A stretch of 64,000 nt of DNA, taken from the NCBI RefSeq assembly GCF_002999335.1, contig NW_020312145.1:1-64000 (forward strand), in the 5' to 3' direction. Made by a program: the position numbers and the translations under genes. Positions 11,448 to 24,169 of this stretch are shown here, one piece after another; position 1 is the first letter of the stretch, and each line of letters starts with the position of its first letter. The notes under the pieces are model-generated. The model worked only from the letters and a program-made list of their open reading frames with translations. It did not search any database and was not told the DNA's origin. The DNA is from Cyclospora cayetanensis. Taxonomy: Eukaryota > Apicomplexa > Conoidasida > Eucoccidiorida > Eimeriidae.

Positions 11448-12653
11448 GTCTCTCTCTCTGTCTCTCTCTCTCTCTCTGTCTCTCTGTCTCTCTCTCTCTG
11501 CCTTCTCTGCGGCACTTACTTGCGCCTCGTCTGCCTTAGGCAGCGGCGTGGCAAGTGCAGCGGTGCCCCTCCGTGGACGCGTTTCGCTTTGTTCTACCTC
11601 TAGCTATATCTGTCCGTTGCTCTCGCGTCTCTTTTCCTAGTGCAGCCTCTGAGCTTCTCTGTTTCCTGCACTCTGCTTCTTCTTCTTCTGCCTGCCTGCA
11701 TGCCAGCCAGTTGTCTGTCTTTTCATGTTCCTCGATTAATGCCTAGAGCAAGGCGTGCCTGCGTCTCCTGAGTCTCGCTGCTACCCTGTGTGCCTTCTCT
11801 TCACGCATGCCGCTATCCTCCTCAGGCAAAGTGGAGGCCTCCCAAGAGCCGCTAGCTCGGAGGAAGCGAAAAAGAGAGTCCTTCCCCTCCCCTTCCCCCC
11901 TTTCACGGACTGCTTAATGCGCTGCCGCCTCGTTCCTGGGGTGTCTGCGTCTGCGCACAGCCAAGCAGGTGCGCGCGCATAGCGAGGCACTCAGCACAAA
12001 GGAGCAGACTTCAGGAAGTCTGAAACTTAAAAAATGCAGAAGCTGGACCGTGCAGCAAGCAGCAAAAGCGCTAGTCGTCCAGCCGTCAAAACTGGGAGCC
12101 TCGGGTGTGGTGTGTCTGTGTGTGTGGCAGGGGGGTTGTCAGAGGCCTCGCTAGGTATTAGACTGTGGTGAGTACGAGGGAAGATCAGAGATTCTACTTA
12201 CTGCTTTCGGAATTATCTTGGAATTTATCTGTTCGAAGTCTTGGCGTTTTTGCAAAAGCTACAGCAGCAGCAGCAGCAGTGCCGCCGAGACGATCGATCC
12301 CGTGGTGAGGCCTTCTCCGCAGGCAGATATGCGCTTGCTGCAGCTTCTGTGTATTTTTTTAAGCACTCCAGCAGCAACAGAAATCAGCCTTGTTCTCACT
12401 TTTTGACTCGTGTTGCAGCAAGCTACCGTCTTCCACGTTGTCATAGAATCAAGGGGTTTTTCTGTCCGCGCTTGCCGCTCCCCCCTTCTTGTTCTCCCTC
12501 CTTCTTCGACAAGCTGCCTTGCTTCGCACGACAGGCAGCAGCAGCGAAGCACTAAGGTTGCGGCGAGGCAGCACTGGCTGTGGGGTTTTGTGGGGGAATG
12601 CCTGGTGCTGCCTCCTAGCCGCTGGTTCTGCTTCCAAGAGAGGGTGCTGCCCT
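11170..12653. other. Intergenic region between divergent genes
   Basis: Contains the CT/TCTG microsatellite at 11336-11505 and short open frames without domain character. Both flanking genes start here and point outward, so promoters for both should lie in it. No TATA-like element stands out. Confidence 0.5.
11336..11505. repeat. CT-rich microsatellite (tctctctg)
   Basis: About 170 bp of (tc)n interrupted by tctg/tgtc units; purine-rich on the minus strand. It lies upstream of both divergent genes. Homopurine-homopyrimidine tracts of this length can adopt non-B structure, but no function is implied by the sequence. Confidence 0.95.
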
Positions 12654-15600
12654 ATGCAGCATAGCCAGCTGCGCTGCTGCTGCTCTTGCAGTTCTCCAGT
12701 CCAGCACGGAGCTGAGTGCCCTCAAAACAGCAGCAGGAGCAGCCGCTGCCTTCCCCCCGGCAATTCACCATGCCGCCCCCTCTGTATTACTCAGCAAAAT
12801 TTTCTGCTCGCGCTGCTGCTCCTCCTCCTACTCGTGCTGCTGCAGATTCCCAGTGCCGCCGTAGTGCAGGCCTTCCGACTGTACGTACAGCTTCCCCCGT
12901 ATCCACGGTCCTCGAGGAGGGCTCCTCCTCTTACTGCAGCCTGCAAGACAGAAGCGCTGCAGCTGCAAGCTCCTCCCTGGATGCTCTTGCTGGCCTCTAG
13001 ACGTCTCACACACGCTAAGCCTTCTTCCCCGACGTCGCAAGCAAGCGGTGGTGGAGGCAGCCTATGGTGTAGCTTTCCGTCTTCCTCCAGTCTACGCGCC
13101 GTGAGAAAACACGATGGACTGCCCACGCAAGAGGAGCAAGAGGATTTCGGGGATGACGAGGATGGCTTCGTGTCTGCTAAGTCGGAAGACGCACCCACAC
13201 GCATGTGGGTGTCGTGTGAAGCAGAGTTGCTGCGGCAACAGCAGCAGCAGGAAGCACCGAGAGGAGACGGTAGGCTTCAGCAGCACCATCCCCAGCAGCA
13301 CGCTGCTTATGCTCATCAGCAGCGGCAGCAAAGACGCAGATCCTGTAGTATTGCCTGGGAGCAAGACGAAGAGGAAGGCGACACGGCTGTGAGTGCAGCA
13401 GTGTGTCGCTGCGAAACTGTAGATGAGTTGCTCCAGTTGCTGCATAATGTGGCCGCAAGCACGCCGCTGCGGCAGCAACCATCAAGCGTGCTGCTGAGAG
13501 CCCTCCACCAGCTAGCTGTGCTTGCTGGAAACACGACGAGACACCCGTCAAGCAAGCAGCAACGTCCCCATCACGTATCGAGATTCCCCATTGTCAAGGT
13601 AGGCTTTTTCCCTGTCTCCCCAGCAGTAGACGCAGCCTCGGCGCACCAGGTAAGGCCGTCTGAAAAGTTTCTCGATCGGTTTCTTCCGAATAGCATTCCT
13701 CCATCAAAGTCTCTTGCTCTGCTGCCGCCAACCAACCTGGCTGTTGCTTGCAGGACCTACTGGCTGCACTGCAGCTCTGCGGAACGTCTCTCAGCCCACC
13801 AGGAGCAGTCGAGGTTCTCAGAAACCTCAGCCGTCTTAATCTCCTGCCGCAGCAGCCGCTGCTGCAGTCGGTGCTGTCCTCCCTGCGAAGCAGCACTTCA
13901 AGGAGCAGTAGCAGCAGCAACAGCAACAGCAGCAGCAGCAGCAACAGCGAAAAGGGCGACCCGTGGCGCCTCTCGTCCAACAGCCTGGGTATGTTCGCTG
14001 TTTGATGCCTCTTCTCTGCATGGTTTCTAGCCTACGGAGAACAGGCACGATGCCTTTAACCTCTCTCTGAAATGAAAGCGAGACGTGTCTGAGAGCCTGA
14101 TGTTCCTCGCCGATTGCGATGGCGCTTTTTCAAAGCCTAAATTTACCGTTTTTTGCAGCCTGCTGCCTCCCTTCGAGGTGCCGGCGCGTCGCTAGAATGC
14201 ACGCTGTTTACGCTGTTGGCTGCTTTCACTGTTTCCCACATGCGTGCGCTGTGTAGTGGCGCTTTGGCAAGCGGCGGACGACATGCCCCTGCTGCAGCAG
14301 CAGCAAGGCTTGCTCCATCCCCTCGTCGCGATTACAACTCAGCGTCTCAACAAAGCCGCGGCAGAGGCAGCGGGGAGGGCTGCTGAAGCTGCGTCCAGAG
14401 ATCCCATGAGACTGGAGCCGCAGCATGCTGTGTGTATTGGTCGCTGCGCTGCACGGATGCGGCTGGGGTGTAAATACACCTCCCTCACAGAGGTGCGTTG
14501 CAGATAGGTGGGCGATGCTTAGGGCAGCAGAGGCTTCGGCCTGCTGTGTATAAGGCGCCTCTTCTACTGCTGCTGCTACTGTTGAGACTGTTGGTTTTTC
14601 GCTATGCTGTTTCTGACGCAGTCTTTTGGAAGATACATTCGTGATTGGCTAGCTGTGGACCCTCCGTTCCACCCGCAGCAAGGACTGCAGCTCGTGCATC
14701 AGCACTGGCGGCAGAGAGGCAGCGCCAAGGATAGACTGCTGGCTACATCTAAGTGCTTGTTTGCACTAGCCCGCCTCGAGGATCAGCAGCAGCGAGCGAA
14801 AACGCGAAAGCAGCAACAGCGAGCCACCTTCCAGCCTGCAGAACTGCAGAAGATACTGGTGCGCCTTGCAGCAGATCTTCATTTGCTGCAGCCTCAAGAG
14901 ATGCCGCTGCTGCTGGCAGCTGTAAACGCCCTCCTGCTAGGACGGCAGCAGCAGGAAGATGTGCAGCAGCCTTTCTCCAACACGGCCGTGGTGGAAGCCA
15001 GAGCAGCAACGTCGTCGGCTGCTGAGACGTCGTCTGCCGTGCGAGCTGCTGCTCAAGTCTTTGCTGCCAGTTGTCGGGGTGTCGTAGTGCAACAGCTGCA
15101 GCGGCAGCACATACGCAGATCCGACACCGCGTTGCAACTGCTGCTGCATCTTCACGTGCTGCATGCGCGTTGCGGCTTGCTGCTCCCCTCGCTGAGTGCT
15201 CCCGCCCTTGCAGATACAGCTGCTGCAGCGGAGTGGGCACGCACTGCTCGAGAACTCGCTGGCAGAGCCGTCACTTTGATCCAAGAGAGACCTGCAACGA
15301 GCACTGTTGCCGCTGCAGAAATGCCAGCAGCGTACGGAGAAGCAAAACTTGGGGAAGAGACTGCAGCCCTCCACCGCCTAATGCAGGGGGGAGGCGTAGC
15401 AGATCCACAAGACATTGCTGCATCTGCTCCTCTGCTGCTGTTGCGGTACAGCAGCGACCACTGCGGAAGTGCTGCTGCTGCTGCACAGCTGAGAGCAGGA
15501 CGGGCAGCAGCCATGGAAGCGGCTGCAAGTGCTGCCAATCAGCGCAATAAGGCTCTCCATAGAACAATTATTGCTGCTGCGTCTGCAGAGGGAGTGCTGG

Positions 15601-15693
15601 ACGCCGTAGATATGGCTAGCCGAAGGGGCAAGCAGGAGCAGAAGCAGAAGCAGGGGCAGGAATGGAAGCAGCAGGAGCAGGAGCAGGAGTGGA

Positions 15694-15725
<32 letters not shown>

Positions 15726-18689
15726 TGGAAGCAGCAGCAGGAGCAGAAGCAGAAGCAGGGAGAAGAAGGTGTCTGTACTTTGCGCGTAGCACAGAGCGGT
15801 TCATCCCTACAGAAGGGCGCTGCAGGTCCTTTAGGCGTCAATGCAATAGTTGAAAGGTATGGTATAGATTTGGCGGATGTGACAACTGCTTTGCATCATC
15901 TTGCCATCCTATCGAAGCAGCATCCGCGACAAGACAAGCAGACGAGACGGCAGCAGGTGGAGCTTTTGCTTGATGCACGGATGATGAGGCTGCTGAGCGC
16001 AGCTGCTGATTATGCCCCCGTAGCGGACGGCAGTGTAACTCGCATTCTATGGGCAGTGCATCGAATCGGTTTGCTGCAGCCGCTGCGCCTTTTGCTGGAG
16101 CAGCTCAGTCTGCAGCAGCAAGAGGAGCAGAAGCAGGTACTACTACCACGACTTCTTGCCGTGAGGCAGCGCCTTCGAACGGCCTTGCTGCTCCGGCTCG
16201 CCACACTTTGTGAGGCTCAGCAGCTCTTGCCGCAGCAAGCTGCTGCCTCCCTGCGTGTGCTGGCTGCCATGGTCGAAGAGGCGGAGGCAGGCGCAGCTGT
16301 ACGAACACGCGCAACAGATGCAGTGTCTGAGGAAGAGGAGGAGCACAAGCAGCAGCCTACTGAGACCGCTGCTGGGGATGACAGCGACAGCCTATCCCTA
16401 ATTAAAAATCCGAAATTCGCTGCCTCTCTGTGCAACGCAGTGCTAAGGGGGCTGGATCAGCTGCAGTCAGCAGAGGCGTCTGCTGTGCTGCTGGCTTTGG
16501 CGAAGCTGCGCTGGTTGCTGCTCCCCGTAGTAACAGCTGGCACTCCTGGCGAGGAGTTTCCCGATGCAAAGAGACAACAGGGGCAGCAGAAGCAGCAGGC
16601 ACTGCCGCTGCAGCAACTCGATCAGACGATGCAGAAGAAGGACCTCTCCAGGCAGGAGAAGCAAGCGCAAACCGAGCAACAGCAGGGAGCGCTATTAGTG
16701 CAGCGGCTTATTCACGTGCAGCTTTTGCCTGCCCTTCTTCGCCGGATGCAGGAGCTCTTGCGGTTCTCCAACGCGCAGAGCATCGCTTCAGCTCTTTGGG
16801 GCCTTGCTGTGCTGCAGCAGCAGCAAGAGTTGTTACAGCAGCAGCGGCAGCAGCAGCACTTGCTGCAGCAACCGCAACAGCAAATCGCGGCGGAAGAGAC
16901 TGCAGTAGGGGAACGTGCGGCAGAAGACTTTGTTGCCGACGCAGCGCAACGGTTGCAGCAGCAGGGGGTGATCTATCGAGAGGGAACGAGGTGTCTCTGT
17001 CTGCTGCTAGTTTCCTTTACGCAGCTAGGGCATCTGCTTGTGCGTTCCCAACAGCAGCTTCGCCAGCAGCACCTGAGGCTGCTGCTCCTGGAGCTCGTTC
17101 GTGTGGCCCTTCAACGCGTGCGAAATTGCGTAGCCGATCGAGGCGATCACCTAATGCAGCAGCAGCAGGTGCAGCAGCAGCAGATGCAGCAGCAGCAGCA
17201 GCAGCCTCAGCAAGTGTCTCGCCACGAGCAGCACCGCCACGATGCTGCTGACATGTTGCACCTGGTGTGGCAGATGCTTGCGCGGCTAACGGAGCTATCC
17301 GTGCTCCCTTCGGCTGGTACTGCTGGTGATGGTCAAAAGCCTGCAGCTGCGGAGGCGCAGCCATCATTTCCTGCTGCCGACGCCGCGCTTGCTGCCGCAG
17401 CTGACACGGCTTGGATTGAGGGGCTTTGTGGATCTCTTGAATCGGCAGGAGCAGAGCTGACGAGCTTTCTCGCAAAAGAGCAGGCGGAGCCGCCCAGTGG
17501 ATTTACACCTCACATGGCAGCTAGAGTGCTGCACTCTGTGATACGCGCAGCCGTCGCATTGCAGCAAGCAGCAGGGCACCATGCAGCTCAGAATGCGGAA
17601 GCCTTTCAAGCAGCAGCCACGCAGCGCTTACTGCTGCAGGTGGCGAGAGGTCTTAGGAGCCGCGCGCTCACTCTTCTTGACGAAGCAACTGCAGCAGCCG
17701 CCGCTGCTGCTTCTGCTACCTCACGTGACAGGCAGGGCGTTGCTGCTGCAGCGGAACGGCGCCTTGCTGGCATTTCTCGAAGGACAGCCTCAGAGGAGAC
17801 AGATGCTCCTATCAAGACGCTGACTCCCCACAACCAGCAGCTGCTGAAGGCCGCTCTCCTGGCTGTCGGAGCGGCACGGCGGCTTGACGGGCTGCTGCTG
17901 CAGCAAGTGCATGCTGCGTCTGCTGCTGCTGGGGGAGGAGCAGGAGCACTCGCAGGAGGTGCCTCCGAACAGCTTCCCACGGTCGTAGGCGCTAAGGTTC
18001 CAGCTCGAGCTGAGCACCGTGCGACTTCCCTGCGGCTCATTGCGCGGCTGCTGCAAATGCTGCCTCCCAACGCCACCCCGCAGCTGTCGCAAGTGCTCAG
18101 TGAAGCAAACCGTCTGCTTCAGCCCATCCATCAATCCGAGGAAAACAAGTTTCAGCAGCAGCAGCAGACTGTTTCGGCGGCACAGACCTCTCGAACGCCG
18201 CGCCGAGGTCGGGCTCCTGCAGCAGCTGCAGCTGCAGGAGCCAACGATGCAGAAGTTCAGGAGATGCGCGTATTTGCTGCAGTGTTGAGCAAGTGGATTA
18301 GCAGCCACTGGTATGACATGAACCCCGCACTGCAGCGGTTGCTTGTGCCCCTTATTGAATTTCTGGGAATTCAACAGGCCCTACTGCAAGTTCTCGACTG
18401 TCAATTCGACCCGCTGCAGGAGCACGCCGTACAGCAGCACCGGCCGGCAGCGGCTGCCGCAAGACAGAAGACGCCTGCTGCACGGCAGCAGCTGATGCAG
18501 CTGCTGCGGTGGAAACGGCGTCTGGGGGCTGCATGCGCTGCTGCACTGTTCGTCACTGTTGCCTCGGAGCTGCAGCACTTGCCGACAGGGGAGGCAGCAT
18601 CTACGGCTGCCGATATGCTGCTTGCACTGCAACGCCTCAAGCCAGACGAACGGGAAGCTGCTGCTGCGGCTGCGCTGCCCGTGTGGGAC

Positions 18690-18742
<53 letters not shown>

Positions 18743-21700
18743 CAGCTGTCACCGTGGCAAGGGCAAGGAGAAGCGGGAGGCATCGGCGAAGCTGCTGCAG
18801 CGGCTTCTGCAGTTTCTCGGGAGGCCTCCCTCGCAAATCGCTTCAGCGGTCGACGCACCCCCAACGCATCGCCAACTGCAGCAGCTTGAGCACAGAGGCA
18901 CGATGTGGGGAGAGATCGAGCTGCGAGTTGCTGCCCGTGCTGCAGTGGCTGCAAGCGACTTGCTGAGGGAATGGCAGGAAGAGCCGAACAGCGAGGCTGC
19001 CCAGCTCCTGCAGCCTGCAGTGTATGCGTTGCTGCAACACATGACAAAGGCTGCATCCGCGACGCCTAGCGATGGCGCGTTCATTTACCTTTCAGAGGCT
19101 GACCAGCCAGAAGACCAGTGCAGCTTTGCGTTGGCGGAGGACTCTTCTGCGTCAAGTGCAGCCTTCCCCGACACACAGGCGAGCAAGACTTCCCATGAGG
19201 CGTCGCCTGCGACGCTCACAGCGGTGGCTGCAGCGTTGCTCCGCCTAAGGCCGTTCATGTCTGACATGCAAGCAGCAGCAAGCACTGCGGCGTCGCGACA
19301 GGTGCTTTTGCAGCTCTGCTCTGCTGCTGCCACGCGCCATGCACAGCCCAAGCAGCTGCTGCATTTGGACCGCCATTCAGCAGTATCTCAAGCTGCAGCG
19401 GCGACACTGCTGCTGCGTGAATTGACACAACTGCTGCAGCCGACGCGTACGGCGGCATCACGGGAGGTAACGCTGCTTTCGCCTCGAGAAACAAGCGAAA
19501 TTTTCGCTGCAGCAGCAAAGCTATTGCGATCCGCAAAGCAAACGGTTTCCTCACTGCCCCGAACTTCCGCTTTATCGCTCGTGCAGGAGGCAGCTGAGAT
19601 AGCGCTGCATGCGACAGGAAAAGCAACAACAACAGCCGCCAAGGACGCCTGCGACGCGCTATCCGCGGCTGCTTCGCTGCTGCGCTTGTCGTGTAGCTCG
19701 TTCCAGTTACCCATGGACGCTGCTGCTAGTGTTGCGGTTGTTGCTGCTGCGGCGTCCATGGGGAAGCTGATCGCTGCCCTTAAGCGACTCCACCCTGCAG
19801 TAGCACAGGCTGCGTCCGATCTGGCAGCTCACGACAGCGGATCGGGAGTGCCAGCAGCTCTGCGACAAGCCGCAGACGACGTGGATGCTGCACAGCAAGG
19901 TCTAACGGCTGCTACTCTACAGTTGGCGCACAGCATGGCAGGAGCAGAAGCCGCAGCCGCAGCTGCTTCTGGTGCTTCAGTTGCGGCAGCTGCTGCTGTT
20001 GCGGACGAGGGGGTTGGTCTTTTGGCAGACTCTTCGGCTGTTCATGCTACTGTTGAGCACGCACAGGTTCCTCCCGAAATCGAAAAGAGCAACGACGCAC
20101 TGTGGGGAGCAGCAGTGGATGCACTGCTGCAGCAGGCGGCTCCCTTGGGAGCCTCGAATGTCTTGGAGTGGGCAGATTCCGCCGTCACCCTCAGTAGCAC
20201 TGGCTTGCTCCAGCACCGCAGCGCTTCAGAGGAAATATTACCGGGAGGAGCAGCAGCAGCACCGTGTGCAGAGCAAACTGTTGCAGGAGCGACGTGGATG
20301 CGGCTGCAGCGGGCGCTCAGGCTCTGGACCTCTCCACAAGCTCCCCGGCTCGCTGCTGCCTCCCGCTTAATCGGCAGCACTCGTTTCGCTGCTCTTGGCG
20401 ATGCTGCTGCTACCGCTATTCGAACAGAACTGCCGACTGACGAACCACCCAAAGGGGCTGCAGACGAGCAGCCTCAACCAGTAGCAAAAACAACAGCGAA
20501 AGCAGCAGCAGCACCAACAAGGGTGGCCACAGGACGCAAGAGGCAAACACTTGGAGATGATGTTGTACGGTTATGGCTCGCAGCGGAGCTTCTGGCAGCA
20601 GAATGTGAGCAGCCTGAGCATCCCCAACAACAAGAATGCGGGCGACCTGCTCATGCAGTAACTGCTACGCGTGCAACCTTGCTGGAAGCTTTACTGTCTG
20701 CAACGCGTGCAGCAGCACCAAGGTGAGAGGCAGCAGCATCAACAGCAGTGTGTTGGATGGGGTGTTGTGCCCAGCCTGCTTTCTCGCTTTCTGCATTACT
20801 AGCTTTGCCGAAGCCATCCTGGATTGCGCTCGCTGCACAAGGAAGGCGGAGTTCTTTGCAGCCTTCTCCTCAAGTTGGTTGTGGCTTGTTTGGTGCTGCA
20901 GGCGCAGAGGGGCTGGAAGCAGTAGCCGCCGTCTGACACTGCTCCTGCTTCTCCTGACGGCAGCAACTCGGCTGGGTGCTTTCGAGGCTTTGCACTGGCA
21001 GTCCCTGCAACCGACGGAGGATCCGATGGATAAAGAGGCGCAATTGCAGCAGGGCATCTTTCAGGTTCGGTTACGGTGTATGTGTACTGTTGCGGCCGCC
21101 TGCATAAGTGTGTCAAAGTTTTGTGCCGCGGATGGCTCGTGTGTTCTGCTGCTCCGAGCGTGTCTCTACAGATGCTGCTCCCTTCGATCTCGGATGCCTT
21201 TGCCGAACTGCTGCCTGGCGAGCAGCCACGGAACGTTCCATCAACAGCAGCGGAAGCACAAGACGCTGCTGCTGCTGCTTCTGCAGCTGCATGGACGCTG
21301 CAGTGGCTGCGCCAGGCCCGCGCGACGCATGAACCCCTGCTGCTGCAGCTCGCAGCGATCATTGATCGTGCAGCAGCGGCTGCAGCAGAAACGCTGCCAG
21401 CAGACGCAGCTCGTGCCCTCGAAAGAGCTCTCCAGCTTCTTTCGGATGCAGCTTGTAATCAAGTGAGAGGTCCAGGCCTTACCGCCATAGCCAGTGCAGC
21501 TCTGCGTCTCGCAGCGGAGGGTCTACAGCAGCGGCAGCAGCCGCTGCCTCAGCTTCTCCGCGTGCTCCGTCTCGCAATGGCTGCAGCAGCCTTTCCTCCG
21601 ACGGTAGCTCTGCAGCAAGAACGGCGGGAGTCTCAGCAAGCCTTGCCACAAACGGTCCCAGGAAAGCACCCAGGCTGGAATTCAGAGGCTTCCTCTGCTT

Positions 21701-22748
21701 ATAGGGCGCTGGTGCGTCAGGCATCCGATCAAGCCGGAGCCGTGCTGCAGCAGCTGAATATGGCAGCCACTGCAGCGAAGGAAAAAAGTGCGAGCTATTC
21801 CCTGGATAGCGCGCTTCGGCGCCTCCAAGGACGGGGTGTGTCCGTGTTGGGCATGCTGGACTGCCTCAACAAGGTAAATACTTTTGTTCCGGTTGTTGTC
21901 GCTGTGCATCCACGCGCACATCTTGATGAATGCCTTCAAACCTCTGTGCTTGTGCAATGAGGTGTGTGCGTCTCGATATCCGCAGCTCCGGCTGGTCCAC
22001 TGCACCGCTGCAGCAACGCGGCAGGGCAACTCCCAGTCCTCTCTTCAGCAGCAGCAGCATCAGGAAGCGCTGTTTCCTGATGCTACCCTCACTTCTTGCT
22101 GTAGAAAGGAATGCGCTCAAGCAGACTGGCGTTTGCTTCTTAAGCGCGCCTCAGCGCTGGAGGGGAACGCGAGCCACCAACTGTCTGCTTTGCACAAGGT
22201 AAGCAGCTTGGACAAGCTTACTGCAATGAGCTACTGTTTCAATGAACAAGCCTATAGCAATGTGCTACTGTGTCGACGAACAAGCCTGTAGCAATGTGCT
22301 GCTGCTACACGTGCCACTGCAGGAAGTTAGCCGTGCTCTGAATGCATCGGGCTTCGCACATCGCAACGAAGTGTGGACAAACGAGGGCCTGCTGGTGGAT
22401 TTGCTGCTGCAGCAGCGCATGCAGCAGCAGCAGCAGCAAGGACAGGGCCAGCAAGAAGGTTCTCAGCTAGCGGTTGAGGCTGATGGTCCTCTGCACTTCG
22501 TGTGGCGTTGCCATGCAGCTGCGCAGTCTCTAAGGCCTCCCTCGAGGCAGCAGAAGCGGCAGCAGCCGACAGAGCCGACACAACAATACGGCCTCACAGC
22601 TCTAACAGCCCTCAAGAGGGACCTGCTGCAGCACACAGGAGTGCCTTTTATTGCAGTAGACACCTGGCGCTGGGCAGTCCTGCGCGATAGCAGGGAGAAG
22701 CAACAGTTTGTGCTGCAGCTGCTGCAGGAGCAGCAACCTCTGCCCTAA
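12654..22748 (+). CDS. Giant RAP-domain protein with helical repeats
   Basis: Eight exons join in consistent phase: 12654-13598, 13754-13988, 14257-14492, 14622-20722, 20902-21064, 21172-21873, 21986-22198, 22323-22748. They encode about 3,006 residues. The C-terminus is a RAP domain: EVSRALNASGF and NEVWTNEGLLVDLLL, then VEADGPLHFVW, then ALKRDLLQHTGVPFIAVDTWRW. RAP folds resemble endonuclease-like cores and occur in organellar RNA-binding proteins. The preceding region is Leu/Ala-rich with helical-repeat character (for example ALQLCGTSLSPPGAVEVLRN), broken by Gln and Ser runs. Residues about 50-63 form a hydrophobic core ending SAAVVQAF, like a signal sequence placed after a 45-residue extension; apicoplast routing is possible but unproven. 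The start is the first in-frame ATG; the longer open frame begins only with TTG. Likely role, inferred: organellar rRNA or mRNA processing or stability. Confidence 0.85.
18692..18748. repeat. (AGC)n run encoding poly-Ser
   Basis: About 57 bp of nearly pure agc triplets within the large exon of the RAP gene. In the coding frame it gives an unbroken serine run; the opposite frames would give Gln or Ala runs. Confidence 0.95.
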
Positions 22749-23130
22749 CCAGAGGTGCTAAGGCTGCACGGACGGCTGCAGAAACACTGCAGCAAGCTGC
22801 GGAGCGGACGAATGTTTATTCAAGTGCTTTAGTTTTCTAACATGTTGCTATTCATCTCGGGAGTAGCTACGGCAGAAGGCCAGAGAGGGGTGCTGCTATG
22901 GTGTTGTAGTGCCCTGGCGTAGTGCTGCCCCTGCTGATAGTACGTTCTAGAGACAGTTTCTCGCTGCAAGGGCCTTCGTTTAATCGGGAGAAGTGCCTCT
23001 CTCTGAGGCTTCATTGCATACTGCCTGCAGAACGGGAAGCGTCCTAAGAAAGAAGGGTTGCTCCTAAGGCCCCTTAGGGTGTCTACGCAGCCGTTCCACC
23101 CTCTTTTATTCGGAAAGTGCTGTCTCCGCA
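22749..23130. other. Short intergenic region between convergent genes
   Basis: 382 bp between the stops of the RAP gene (plus) and the uL29 gene (minus). It should contain both 3' UTRs and polyadenylation signals. No coding frame of interest. Confidence 0.6.
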
Positions 23131-24163
23131 TCATGGAGGCGACATCCTAGGCTCTGCCGGTAAGTCAGCAGCCGACAGCGCAGCATGCCCCTTTCCCCGC
23201 TGCTCTCTCTGCCGCTCTTGCCACTGCCTTTGTTCGTCGTGCTGCTGCTGCAGCTGCATTTCAACCTGGCGCAGCCCTTCCTGCATCTCTGGTGTCATGT
23301 TTTGGCGTAGCAGCTGTTGCAGCGCCTGGGCTTGTTGGAGGTGCAGCTGCTGCTGCGCATGCAGCAAGTCTTGCTGCTGCTGCCGCCGCTCGCAGGCCCC
23401 TGTGTTGGCTTCTCTTTCGGTTCTGATCGTTAGCAGTTGCCGCAGCAACCTGCGCGCATGCACCAACTTGTGCCGCCTTGTAATGCCCGCATGCTGAAGC
23501 AGCCGCAGGTGCGTGAGCGTCTGTCGCGTCAGTAGCACCTCCTGCAGACAGCCGCAATCGCCATGGCAAGAAGAGGGGCCTCCACTGCAGCAGAGGGGGG
23601 GAGGGAGGCGAAGACAGTGCGCGCTAGAAGAGCAGATATCGCTCTAGCAGTGCCTGTAATTACAAGCAAAACGAGGCCCCCCTCAGATCGGGGAGAGAGG
23701 GCTCTGCCTAAGGCACTGGCTAAGCAGCGGTGTGTGTATGCGTTGGCTACCCCTCGTGTCACAGCACAGCACCAACACAGCACCAACAAAATGCAGTCTT
23801 CCGTCGCTTCCTCACCCTTTCAATTTCCGGGATTGACAACGCACGAATGGCCTGGGCCTTGTAAAAGCGCATGCAGAGATGAGGTGCTCCGCGCTGCTCC
23901 TGCTGCTGCTGCGGAGCACTTCTGTTGCTCTTCGCTCCTGCTGCTGCTGCGGCTGTTGCTGCTACACCAAGAGCCGACACGCCATAAGGGGCAGCGAGAG
24001 AGGGTGCCGCAACTGCAGCAGCGCCTTTTCTAGGGCGTAGAACAGAAGACACCCAGCAGGCAGAGGGAGATATCTGGAACGGCACAGTGAGCAGCAACAG
24101 CAACACCAGCTGCTGCTGCAGCCGTGGGGCCCTCTCGCGCTGTCTGCGGTAGCAGGAAGCCAT
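23131..24163 (-). CDS. Bacterial-type ribosomal protein uL29, probably apicoplast-targeted
   Basis: Two exons, 24163-23816 and 23541-23131 (GAAAGG|GTGAGG ... CTGCAG|GAGG, phase 0), give about 252 residues; an ATG at 24169 is an alternative start. Joining restores an L29 core: KAQAIRALSIPEIEREV, LTHLRLLQHAGITRRHK, then ARRLLRQLLTIRTERE, matching the family pattern of an LRxLS.xEl helix, a FNLR..Q.atG turn and an R.vRR.iAriktil helix. The N-terminus reads as a short basic stretch, a hydrophobic run (LVLLLLLTVPF) and then an Ala/Ser/Arg-rich stretch, the usual bipartite apicoplast leader. The Gln-rich C-terminal extension of about 90 residues is not part of bacterial L29. Expected role: large-subunit protein near the 23S rRNA and the peptide exit tunnel. 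A mitochondrial L29 (MRPL47-like) is the alternative; the leader favours the plastid. Confidence 0.75.
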
Positions 24164-24169
24164 GCGCAT

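Noticed and set aside
14749..20452. Numerous long minus-strand and off-frame open frames over the RAP gene
   Set aside because: Shadows caused by CAG/GCA triplet composition of the 6.1-kb coding exon.
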